Source: Nonomuraea sp. PA05
Lineage (GTDB): Bacteria > Actinomycetota > Actinomycetes > Streptosporangiales > Streptosporangiaceae
Direction of reading: 5' to 3'
DNA: 64,000 nucleotides
Assembly (NCBI RefSeq): GCF_008086045.1
Contig: NZ_VSEY01000052.1
Span: 1 to 64,000 of the forward strand
Each line of letters opens with the position of its first letter. Position 1 is the stretch's first letter. The position numbers were made by a program, and so were the translations under genes. The notes under the pieces are model-generated. The model was given only the letters and a program-made list of their open reading frames with translations, was not told the DNA's origin and made no database searches. Of the stretch, positions 35,167 to 43,291 are shown in pieces.

Positions 35167-36164
35167 TCATCAATGGGATGGCGACGACCGCGCTGGCCTG
35201 GCACCTGCAAGGCGGCAACCGGCGCAAGCGGACGCTCGCCACGCTGGAGTCCTCCCCCTTCGACCGGGTGCGGATGGCGGCGCTGGCCGGCCGGTGCAGC
35301 CTCGACTCGCTGGAGGAGCGGGTGACGGAGCTGGCCGGGATCGGGGTGACGGCCGAACTGGTGCTGCTGCACCCGGACGACGGCATCGCCGACGCGCCCG
35401 CCGCGGCCCGCTACCTTACGGAGGTGGTGCCTCGCCTGGCCGCGCACCCGAACGTGTGGTGGTCGCTGTCCGCCGACCCCTCGCTCTTCCCCGGCATCTC
35501 CGAGCACGACTGGGTGCGCCTGGCCGGCCTGGTCGCCGAGGAGGACCCCGGCCACCACCCGCTGTCCATCACCGTGCCCGCCGACTCGCCGCTGCTGTGG
35601 CGGCGCGGCTTCACGCACGGCAGCGTCACCGCGCGCAGCCCGCGCGACGCGTGGGTCCAGACGCGCGACCACCACCAGCCGGTCGCCATGGACATGTGCG
35701 GCTACGAGGGCGACGCGCCCGACCCGTGGCTGAGCCTGACCCCGCAGGACGTCGTGGCCCAGGCCTGGGACGGGGCCGTGCGGCGGCGGTGCGTCACACA
35801 CGGCGAGTCGTACCTGGACGAGGACGGGCTGACCTGGTCGCAGGGCGGCGGGACGCTCGTCGGCGAGGCGGTGCCGCGGCTGCGGCTGCTGCGGCAGGTG
35901 CTCGTCACCATCCCGGACGAGGCCGGGTACGTCGATCGCGACGCGCCGATGTCGCAGGTGCCCGGTGAGTTCTACCTGGAGTTCTGCGGCGAGCACCGCT
36001 TCCCTGAGCGCACCTACGACGTGCCGGAGGGGCGGTACGAGGTCGAGGTGATCGACACGTGGGAGATGACGGTGACGCCGCACGGGGTGCAGGAGGGGCC
36101 TTCGGTGACGGTCCCGCTGCCCGGGACAGTCGGGCAGGCCATCCGGTTGCGGCGGGTGTCATGA
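35163..36164 (+). CDS. degenerate apiosidase-like paralogue, probable pseudoenzyme
   Basis: About 333 residues. It aligns by eye with the preceding DUF4038 protein but lacks the DUF5060 domain. The matching segments have lost both catalytic residues: NVWWSLSADPSLF replaces NVWWSAANEYDF, and VAMDMCGYEG replaces VVLDEICYEG (Met ~178 at the nucleophile position). The C-terminal YEVEVIDTWEMTVTP matches YEVELIDAWNMTITP of its neighbour. The frame is intact and coupled by ATGA overlaps on both sides, so it is probably expressed. A regulatory or subunit role beside the active enzyme is an inference. Confidence 0.68.
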   Translation: MIINGMATTALAWHLQGGNRRKRTLATLESSPFDRVRMAALAGRCSLDSLEERVTELAGIGVTAELVLLHPDDGIADAPAAARYLTEVVPRLAAHPNVWWSLSADPSLFPGISEHDWVRLAGLVAEEDPGHHPLSITVPADSPLLWRRGFTHGSVTARSPRDAWVQTRDHHQPVAMDMCGYEGDAPDPWLSLTPQDVVAQAWDGAVRRRCVTHGESYLDEDGLTWSQGGGTLVGEAVPRLRLLRQVLVTIPDEAGYVDRDAPMSQVPGEFYLEFCGEHRFPERTYDVPEGRYEVEVIDTWEMTVTPHGVQEGPSVTVPLPGTVGQAIRLRRVS

Positions 36165-38149
36165 CGCCGGTGCTCCCGCGCATCGCCGAACCCGGAGGGA
36201 AGCTCGTCGAGGTGGTGACGGGTCCCGAAGGTCCGGAGATGCACCTGAGCCACCGGGACGCGGGCGGCCCGCATCTGCGCGCGCCGCTCCGCGGCCTGCT
36301 CACCGCCTCGGCGGGCCGGCCGTGGCGCGTCGAACCCGCCGAGCCCGGCACCGTCCACCTGCGCGGGGACACGGTCGTGGTGACCGCGCGGGCCGGCGGG
36401 CTGAGCGCGAGCCTGAAGCTGGCCTTCACCCCCGGCGGCCTGCTCACCCTCACCACCACCTGGCGCAACGACACGGACGGCGAGATCGCCGACGTGGCGG
36501 CGGGCATCCTGCTCCCGCTCCCCGTCCAGGACGCCCACGTCACCATGCCGGGCGTGCTCTACAACGACAACCCGTCGTCCGACCCGGACCGCCAGGTCCC
36601 GCACCTCGGGTACGTGTGCGAGGAGCACCGCCTGCCCATCCCCGCCGTCAACGCCGCCTGGGACGACCGTTACGTCAGCCTGTTCGCGCACCCGGAGGCC
36701 GCCAGGGACGGGCAGGGCAGGGTCTCCTACGGCTCGCTCGGCGTCCTTCCCGGGCCCGTCGTGACGGCGATGAGCGGGGTGATCGCGTTCAACGGCGCCC
36801 CGGATGTCTGCTACGTCAGCAAGGCCCAGGTGGAGGAGCGGCCGCTCGGCTACCGGGACCTCGCCCCGGGAGAGACGATCGTCACCCGTCACACCCTGGA
36901 CTGGGGTCCGGTGGAGCCGCGCGGCCTCGGCTTCACCAGGCTCGTGCACACCCGGCTCTACCAGGACGAGGGCGCCAGGCCGCTGCCGATCGACGAGATC
37001 GTCCGGCTGAAGACCATCGCCATGGACGCGCGCTGGGACGGCGACGGCTACCTCGCCTACGAGGGCGTCCGTCACGGCCGGCCCCGCTCGTACCTGTACG
37101 GGTGGACCGGCCAGTGCATGAAGCTGGCGCGGTGCGACGCCATGCTCGGGCGCTTCGAGCGGGCCGGGCGGGCGGCGGACTTCTACGTCGAGGGCAGCGC
37201 GACGCCGGTACGCGGGCTGCGCCACGCCCGCTACCTGGTCGACGAGGGCCGGTGGGAGATGTTCCGCAGGAACGGCGCCCACGGCGGGGATTTCGTCTCC
37301 AGCCGCGCGCACGGCGAGACGATCGCCGACCTGGCGGCGCTCGCGCTGCAGTTCAGGGAGGCCGGCCTGGACGTGCCGCCGCAGTGGCAGGAGGCGGTGG
37401 AGGACGCCGCCGCGCTGTTCTGGCACACGCGGCTGCCCGAGGGCGTCGTCCCGATCGGCTGGACGCCGCACGGCACGGCTGTCTCGCCCATGGTCAGCGC
37501 GGCGGGCGTCGCATGCGTGCAGGCCATGCTGGGGGCGTACCGGCTGAGCGGCGAGCGCATGTGGCTGATGCGGGCCGAGGAGGTGCTGGCCGCCTACCAC
37601 CGGCTGCACGCGGCCACGTACGAGCGGCCGTTCGCGCACGCCACCCTCGACGCCTCAGGGGAGGACAAGGAGGCCGGGATGTACTTCTTCCTGGCCGCCT
37701 GGGAGCTGTATCAGCTCACCGGCCAGGAGCACCACGCGCAGTGGGCGGAGACGGCGGCCGACTGGCTGCTGACGTTCGTCTACGTGTGGTCGCCCGACTT
37801 CGACAAGGGCAGCACGTTCGAGCGGCGCGGTTTCAAGGCGTGCGGCTGGCCGTCGGTCAGCGTCCAGAACCACCACCTCGACGTGTTCTTCCCGACCTCC
37901 GAGCTGAGCGAGTTCGGCCGGACGACCGGCCGGGCCTGGTACGCCGAGCAGGCCGACCGCATCCTGCACGCCATGGGCCAGGGCATCTGCACCGAGCCCG
38001 GCGACTGGGGCTTCCAGACCCCCGGCGAGCAGGGCGAGGGCTTCTTCCAGACGAACTGGCAGCGCACCGGCGAGGCGAACACCTGGAACCCGTCCTGGGT
38101 CATCGCGCTGCCGCTCTACCACGCCCTGCGCATGAGGAAGGATTCATGA
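36161..38149 (+). CDS. six-hairpin glycosidase-like protein, unassigned family
   Basis: About 662 residues, no signal peptide. The first ~280 residues look like a beta-sandwich (HLRAPLRGLLTASAG, LTTTWRNDTDGEIADV), and residues ~290-660 are helical with repeated Trp-rich segments (SYLYGWTGQCMKLAR, EDAAALFWHTRLPEG, EAGMYFFLAAWELYQLTG, WPSVSVQNHHLDVFFPTSEL) as in (alpha/alpha)6-barrel glycosidases. No known GH family was recognised. Candidate acids include the Asp/Glu of GEDKEAGMYF. It is coupled to the apiosidase-like pair and to GH28, so a cytoplasmic role on pectin oligosaccharides is likely. Confidence 0.6.
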   Translation: MTPVLPRIAEPGGKLVEVVTGPEGPEMHLSHRDAGGPHLRAPLRGLLTASAGRPWRVEPAEPGTVHLRGDTVVVTARAGGLSASLKLAFTPGGLLTLTTTWRNDTDGEIADVAAGILLPLPVQDAHVTMPGVLYNDNPSSDPDRQVPHLGYVCEEHRLPIPAVNAAWDDRYVSLFAHPEAARDGQGRVSYGSLGVLPGPVVTAMSGVIAFNGAPDVCYVSKAQVEERPLGYRDLAPGETIVTRHTLDWGPVEPRGLGFTRLVHTRLYQDEGARPLPIDEIVRLKTIAMDARWDGDGYLAYEGVRHGRPRSYLYGWTGQCMKLARCDAMLGRFERAGRAADFYVEGSATPVRGLRHARYLVDEGRWEMFRRNGAHGGDFVSSRAHGETIADLAALALQFREAGLDVPPQWQEAVEDAAALFWHTRLPEGVVPIGWTPHGTAVSPMVSAAGVACVQAMLGAYRLSGERMWLMRAEEVLAAYHRLHAATYERPFAHATLDASGEDKEAGMYFFLAAWELYQLTGQEHHAQWAETAADWLLTFVYVWSPDFDKGSTFERRGFKACGWPSVSVQNHHLDVFFPTSELSEFGRTTGRAWYAEQADRILHAMGQGICTEPGDWGFQTPGEQGEGFFQTNWQRTGEANTWNPSWVIALPLYHALRMRKDS

Positions 38150-39441
38150 ACTTCGCCACCGAGGAAGAGGCCTGGCGGTACGCGGACGAGCTGCGCGACC
38201 GGGTGCGCCCGCCGGAGTTCCCCGACCGCTGGTTCGACGTGACCTCCTACGGGCAGGGCACGCAGGCGTTCAGGGCCGCGATCGAGGCCTGCCACGAGGC
38301 GGGCGGCGGCCACGTCCGCGTCCCGCCCGGAACGCACCCGACCGGCGCCATCCACCTGCTCAGCAACGTGGACCTGCACGTAGAAGCGGGCGCGACGATC
38401 CTGTTCAGCACCGACCCCGCCGACTACCTGCCCGCCGTCTACACCCGCTTCTCCGCCATCGAGTGCTACAACTACTCCCCCTTCATTTATGCCTTCGGCC
38501 AGGAGAACATCGCGATCACCGGCGAGGGAACGCTGGACGGCTCGGCGGGCCCCGAGCACTGGTGGCCGTGGGTGGGCACGCCCGAGTTCGGCTACCGCGA
38601 GGGCATGCCTTGGGAGGACGAGGACTGGGCCGCCCTGCAACGCATGGCCGTTGAGGGCGTGCCGGTCGAGGAACGCGTCTTCGGCGCGGGCCACTACCTG
38701 CGGCCCAACCTGATCCAGCCGTACCTGTGCAGGAACGTGCTGGTGGAGGGGGTGCGCATCGTCCGCTCCCCCATGTGGGAGATCCATCCGGTGCGGTGCG
38801 AGAACGTGCTGGTCAGGAACGTGTCCATCTACTCGCGCGGCCCCAACAACGACGGCTGCGACCCCGAGTCGTGCAAGTCCGTGGTCATCTCCGGCTGCGT
38901 GTTCGACGTCGGCGACGACTGCATCGCCGTCAAGGCCGGCCGCGGCCCCGACGGGCGGCGGGTCGGGGTGCCGTGCGAGGACGTGCTGATCGAGGACTGC
39001 GAGATGCGCTACCGGTACGGCTCCGTCGCCATCGGCACCGACACCACCGGCGGCATCCGCAACGTGTTCGTGCAGCGCTGCCGGTGGGGCGGCGAGGGGC
39101 TCTACTTCGGGCTCTACATCAAGACGAACTCGGTGCGCGGCGGCTTCGTGGAGAACGTCTACGTGCGGGACGTGGAGGTCAGCGAGCTGACCAAGGAGGT
39201 CGTGTCGATCGATCTTTACCACGGTGACGGGCACAACGGCGACGACCCGCCGCCGATCCGCGACGTGCACGTGGCGGGGGTGCGCAGCGATCGCACGCGC
39301 AGCGCGTACCTGCTGCGGGGGTATCCAGAGCAGCCGCTGCGGGACATCACGATCAGGGACAGCTCGTTCGCGCGGACGTCGCGGGCGGACGTGGCCATCG
39401 ACGTCGAGGGGCTGTCGATCACCGGGGTCACGGTCGGCTAG
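38146..39441 (+). CDS. cytoplasmic GH28 polygalacturonase-like hydrolase
   Basis: About 431 residues, no signal peptide. GH28 beta-helix motifs: RGPNNDGCDPE (Asp ~236) and GDDCIAVKAG (Asp ~257/258) supply the catalytic aspartates. The GHG segment is altered to RYGSVAIGTDT, with Ser instead of His, and RIK is YIKTN. Loss of these substrate-contact residues points away from plain polygalacturonan; a decorated oligomer is more likely. It is the last gene of the transporter operon, starting in an ATGA overlap with GGAAGG just upstream, and followed by a strong hairpin. Confidence 0.82.
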   Translation: MNFATEEEAWRYADELRDRVRPPEFPDRWFDVTSYGQGTQAFRAAIEACHEAGGGHVRVPPGTHPTGAIHLLSNVDLHVEAGATILFSTDPADYLPAVYTRFSAIECYNYSPFIYAFGQENIAITGEGTLDGSAGPEHWWPWVGTPEFGYREGMPWEDEDWAALQRMAVEGVPVEERVFGAGHYLRPNLIQPYLCRNVLVEGVRIVRSPMWEIHPVRCENVLVRNVSIYSRGPNNDGCDPESCKSVVISGCVFDVGDDCIAVKAGRGPDGRRVGVPCEDVLIEDCEMRYRYGSVAIGTDTTGGIRNVFVQRCRWGGEGLYFGLYIKTNSVRGGFVENVYVRDVEVSELTKEVVSIDLYHGDGHNGDDPPPIRDVHVAGVRSDRTRSAYLLRGYPEQPLRDITIRDSSFARTSRADVAIDVEGLSITGVTVG

Positions 39442-39456
39442 CCGCACGCGCTTCGA

Positions 39457-39498
39457 CGAGGGCGGTGGCCGCACGCGCTCATGCGGCCACCGCCCTCG
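39457..39498. terminator. bidirectional hairpin terminator
   Basis: A perfect 17-base stem (39457-39473 with 39482-39498; arms CGAGGGCGGTGGCCGCA) closes an 8-base loop. It lies between the convergent ends of GH28 and the GH127 gene and can serve both strands. Confidence 0.8.
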
Positions 39499-39511
39499 CC
39501 CTGGTCCTCGC

Positions 39512-41467
39512 TCAGTGCAGAGGTGTCCAGATCGTCATCGGCCCCGCCCCGCGGTTGGCCCAGGCGTAGTACGGCACGAACGTGAGGTCCACCGGCCCCG
39601 TGTGCTCGGGCTCGCGGGGTGCGGCGGCGGTGCGGTAGGGGAAGCCCGCGTCCTCGTCGCGATGCGCGTGGATCCGCCCGCGCGCGATCACCGGCACCAC
39701 CTCGGCGGGCAGGCCCGCGATCGGGGCGCCGTCGCGCAGGCCGGGAGTCGCGGCCACGCACAGGTCGTCCACGATGACGCCCGGGTGGTCGGGCTGCTCC
39801 AGGCAGTAGACGAGCGGGCCGCGCTCGACCGCGACCTGGCCGCGGGCCACGTCGAGGCGGGGCACGGCGGCGGTGAGGCGGGGCCGGACGGCGAGGTCGA
39901 GCGTGAGGCGGTCACCGGGCCGCCAGGCGCGCCGGATCCGCTGGTACGAGCCCGGCCGCGGCTCCGCCTCGCCTCCTGCGCCGGCACCCGGGCCGGAGGC
40001 GTCCGCCCCGCCGCCCGCGAGGCCGCCTCCGGACGCGCCCGGCTCGACGGACGCCGTGGCGCCCTCGGCCCACGCCGGGATGCGCGCCGCGAGCGTCCAG
40101 GGCCGGTCGGGGGTTTCCCGCACCACGACCTCGACGCGCCCGTCCCACGGGTAGCCGGTCTCCACCTCCAGCAGCACGTCTCCCGCCCGCACGGTGCCGG
40201 ACGCGTACAGGTGGAGCTGGACGCCGTCCTCGGATTGGGTGGCGAGGTAGTGGCCGAGGGAGGAGAGCAGGCGCATGACGTTCGGCGGGCAGCAGGCGGT
40301 GCCGTACCAGTCCTGGCGGCCCCGGGCGGCGGCGCGCCGGTCGTCCGGGTTGGCGCCCGCGCGCACGCGCAGCGCGTTGACGTAGAAGAAGCGGTCGCCG
40401 CCGAGGGAGAGGCCCGGCAGGACGGCGTTGTACAGGGTGCGCTCCATGAGGTCCGCGTAGCCGGGCTCCCCGGTGGCCAGGAGCATGCGCCACGACCACT
40501 GCACACTGGCGACGGCGGCGCAGGTCTCGCAGTAGGCGGTCTCGGGGGTCAGCTCGTGCGGCCCGCCGAACTGCTCGCCGTACCAGACGGAGCCCAGCCC
40601 GCCGGTGAGGTACGTCTTGGTCGCCACCATGTCGTGCCACTGGCGGGTGAGCGCGGCGAGCAGGCCGTCGTCGCCGGTCTCGGCGGCGACGTCCGTGGCG
40701 CCGGCGGCCAGGTACAGGGCACGGACGGCGTGCCCCTCGACGGTGGTGGCGTCGCGCAGCGGCACCCGGTCCTGGCGGATGCCGGGCCCGTGGTGGCCCT
40801 TGAGCGGGAGCCGCTCGTGCCCGCGATCGGTGACCATGCGGGCGGCCAGGTCGAGGTACGGGCGGACGCCGGTCTCCCGGTAGAGCTCGGCCAGGGCGGT
40901 CTCGATCTCCGGGTGCCCGTCGAGCGCGTCGGCCGGCAGGTCCTTGACGAGGTGGTCGGCGAACTTCGCGGCCACCCGCAGCAGCGTGTCGTCGCCGATG
41001 GCGCGGCTGCCGGCGACGGCGGCCTGCATGAGGTGCCCGGCGCAGTAGAGCTCGTGGCTGGAGGCCATGTCGCAGTAGCGTTCGCGGCCGGTGAGCTGGG
41101 TGTGGGTGTGCAGGTAGCCGTCCGGGGCCTGGGCGGCGGCGACCAGCCCGGCCGCCTCCTCGTACGCCCGCGCCAGCTCGTCGCTGTCGGCTCTGCCGCG
41201 CTCCCAGGCCAGCGCCTCCAGCCACTTGTAGACGTCGGAGTCGGCGAAGACCTTGCCGCGGTGCTCTCCTCCGGCGCCGCGGGCGGCGGCCTCCAGGTTG
41301 GCGAAGGCGCCGGACTCGCGGATGCGCCGGGCGCCCAGCGGGATCGTCACGTCGCGGTTGACCCGTTGCCGGGTGCCCCAGAAACCGCCCTCGATCCGCG
41401 CGCCGGAGGCGGGTCGCAGGGTCACTGCCGCTTCGGGGCGCGGACGCACCACCGCATCATCGCTCAT
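39512..41467 (-). CDS. GH127 beta-L-arabinofuranosidase
   Basis: About 651 residues, no signal peptide. An (alpha/alpha)6 barrel is followed by beta-sandwich domains. GH127 landmarks are present: FWGTRQRVNRD near the start, GHAVRALYLAAGATDVAAETGD, then CETCA with Glu ~314 and Cys ~316, and GTACCPPN with Cys ~392/393. Known GH127 enzymes use a zinc-bound cysteine nucleophile held by this Glu-Cys-Cys-Cys set to release beta-L-arabinofuranose, a sugar found in RG-II and extensins. It is transcribed divergently from the GH127-like gene, with two AT-rich boxes between them. The frame runs 18 codons further upstream, but MSDDAVV is the likelier start. Confidence 0.87.
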   Translation of the reverse strand: MSDDAVVRPRPEAAVTLRPASGARIEGGFWGTRQRVNRDVTIPLGARRIRESGAFANLEAAARGAGGEHRGKVFADSDVYKWLEALAWERGRADSDELARAYEEAAGLVAAAQAPDGYLHTHTQLTGRERYCDMASSHELYCAGHLMQAAVAGSRAIGDDTLLRVAAKFADHLVKDLPADALDGHPEIETALAELYRETGVRPYLDLAARMVTDRGHERLPLKGHHGPGIRQDRVPLRDATTVEGHAVRALYLAAGATDVAAETGDDGLLAALTRQWHDMVATKTYLTGGLGSVWYGEQFGGPHELTPETAYCETCAAVASVQWSWRMLLATGEPGYADLMERTLYNAVLPGLSLGGDRFFYVNALRVRAGANPDDRRAAARGRQDWYGTACCPPNVMRLLSSLGHYLATQSEDGVQLHLYASGTVRAGDVLLEVETGYPWDGRVEVVVRETPDRPWTLAARIPAWAEGATASVEPGASGGGLAGGGADASGPGAGAGGEAEPRPGSYQRIRRAWRPGDRLTLDLAVRPRLTAAVPRLDVARGQVAVERGPLVYCLEQPDHPGVIVDDLCVAATPGLRDGAPIAGLPAEVVPVIARGRIHAHRDEDAGFPYRTAAAPREPEHTGPVDLTFVPYYAWANRGAGPMTIWTPLH

Positions 41468-41506
41468 GCGGCCATCGTGCCTCAGGTTTACATATCCAAC
41501 AAGACA

Positions 41507-41520
41507 TGAATATATATACA
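41507..41520. promoter_or_regulatory. AT-rich operator-like box, divergent GH127 promoter
   Basis: TGAATATATATACA lies in the 129 bases between the two divergent GH127-type starts. It matches boxes at 14952 and 53725 nearly base for base. Placed close to the minus-strand start, it may control the GH127 gene or both genes. Confidence 0.55.
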
Positions 41521-41576
41521 CATCTTGACGGCGGTGTCAGATGCGAAGGAGGCTGACTGAGAGGTTTATGCGCCCT

Positions 41577-41590
41577 TGAATATTTATGAG
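41577..41590 (+). promoter_or_regulatory. AT-rich operator-like box before GH127-like gene
   Basis: TGAATATTTATGAG sits directly before the ATG at 41597 and overlaps the ribosome binding site GAGG. It is the second copy in this divergent region. Binding here would block initiation or early elongation. Confidence 0.45.
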
Positions 41591-41596
41591 GTGAAC

Positions 41597-43291
41597 ATGC
41601 CGGAGATTCCCGACACGGTGTTGCTGGAGGAACGGGCCGAGCTGGCGATGAACGCGGTGGCCGGGCTCCCCGACCCGGACCTCGGCGGCATCCCGTACTT
41701 CAGCGCCGACCTGCTGGCCCGCCCTGCGACGCTCCAGCACGGCGACTGGGACTGGGGCTCCAGCCACGGCCGGCTGCTCGACGCCTGCCTGCTGGCCAGG
41801 CAGATGACCGGCAAGGACACCTGGCGGGAGGTCGAGGAGGGCTTCAGGACCAGACTCACCGGCTTCTTCGGCCCCGACGGGCTGAGCTACCGGCAGGCCA
41901 GGCCGGAACGCGGCTGGCCCGCCAACGCCAACCTCATCGACCAGCGGGCCGTGCTGCTGTCGCTGACCACGTGGTTCGTCTCCGACGGCGCCCCCGAGGC
42001 GAAGCGGCTGGTGGACCGGCACGTGGCCGCGCTCAAGCGGATCGCGATCAAGGAGCGGGACGTCTGGTTCTACCCCGCCTCCGAGTACACCCCTGACGGC
42101 TGGCCCTCCCCCAACGCGATCGCGCTGCACCTGGCCCCCGACCCGGCCTCGTTCAGCGGCCGGCTGATCATGCCGCTGCTCCGCTACCACCAGGCCACCG
42201 GCAACGAGGACGCGCTGGAGCTGTGCGGCTGGTTCGCCCGGCTGATCGTCGAGAAGAGCGGCGTCTACAACGAGGACGGCAGTTTCAACGCCGCCCGCGC
42301 CTACCGCAGCGGCCACTTCCACACCCGGCTCGGCACCCTCGAAGGACTCGCCCGCTACGCCGCGCACACCGGCGACCACGAGCTGACCGCGTTCGTGCGC
42401 AGGAGCTACGACTGGGCGCTCGGCCAGGCCACCGCGTTCGGCTGGACCCCAGGCGACCTGGCCGACCAGCGCTACGAGCACGAGAGCTGCTCCCTGGTGG
42501 ACCTCATCGGCACCGGCACCACGCTGGCCCGCTCCGGGCACACCGCGTACTGGGGGGTGGTCGAGCGGTTCCTGCGCAACCACCTCGTGGAGTCGCAGCT
42601 CCTCGACCTGAGCTGGGTCGAGTCCGCGCCCGACGCGTCGGGCGACGAGCCCGGCTGGACGACGCGCGTCCGGGTGGGCGAGCGGGTGCTCGGCGCCTTC
42701 GCCGGGTACGGCGCCCCCAACGACTACGTGTGCGACGTCGAGCTGGGCCGGGGCCACACCGCCGACGTGCAGGCGTGCTGCGTCGGCTCCGGCGTGCGCG
42801 GCCTGTTCTGGGGCTGGAACTCCATCGTCACCGGCAACCGGATCAACCTGCTCCTCACCCGCGCCACCAAGCAGGTCACCGTGCTCAGCCACCTCCCCCA
42901 CGAGGGCCGGGTGGACCTCGACGTGCACGAGGACCTGCCCGAGCTGCGCCTGCGGATCCCCGACTGGGCCGGGTACGCCAAGGTCCGCGTGTCACGCGAG
43001 TCGGGAGGCTACGACGGCGGCCAGGCCGGGGCGTGGGCCCCCGACGGCTACCTGTCGATCCCCGCCCCGCGCGCCGGCGAGCGCGTCACCGTCACCTTCC
43101 CCGTCCCCGAGACGACCAGCACCGAGGTCGCCGCCGGCCGCGAGTACCAGGTGCGCTGGCGCGGCGACGACGTGATCGGCATCAGCCCCGAGGGGACGGC
43201 CAGGCCCATGTACAGCGGGCGCAAGGTCCACCCGACGGCCCCCAGGCGCGACTACACGCTGGCCCGCCCGGCGCAGGAATGGACGTGGTGA
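41597..43291 (+). CDS. divergent GH127-like (alpha/alpha)6 hydrolase
   Basis: About 564 residues, no signal peptide. Overall similarity to the neighbouring GH127 is low, yet the zinc/cysteine set is kept: RYEHESCSLVDLIG (Glu ~296, Cys ~298) and VQACCVGSG (Cys ~394/395), with HTAYWGVVERFLRNHL matching the ERTLYN region. The C-terminal ~150 residues are beta-rich (LRLRIPDWAGYAKVRV). This supports a cysteine glycosidase of the GH127/GH146 type acting on an L-arabinofuranoside or related sugar. GAGG five bases before ATG 41597 sets the start. GH78 follows with a GTGA overlap. Confidence 0.65.
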   Translation: MPEIPDTVLLEERAELAMNAVAGLPDPDLGGIPYFSADLLARPATLQHGDWDWGSSHGRLLDACLLARQMTGKDTWREVEEGFRTRLTGFFGPDGLSYRQARPERGWPANANLIDQRAVLLSLTTWFVSDGAPEAKRLVDRHVAALKRIAIKERDVWFYPASEYTPDGWPSPNAIALHLAPDPASFSGRLIMPLLRYHQATGNEDALELCGWFARLIVEKSGVYNEDGSFNAARAYRSGHFHTRLGTLEGLARYAAHTGDHELTAFVRRSYDWALGQATAFGWTPGDLADQRYEHESCSLVDLIGTGTTLARSGHTAYWGVVERFLRNHLVESQLLDLSWVESAPDASGDEPGWTTRVRVGERVLGAFAGYGAPNDYVCDVELGRGHTADVQACCVGSGVRGLFWGWNSIVTGNRINLLLTRATKQVTVLSHLPHEGRVDLDVHEDLPELRLRIPDWAGYAKVRVSRESGGYDGGQAGAWAPDGYLSIPAPRAGERVTVTFPVPETTSTEVAAGREYQVRWRGDDVIGISPEGTARPMYSGRKVHPTAPRRDYTLARPAQEWTW

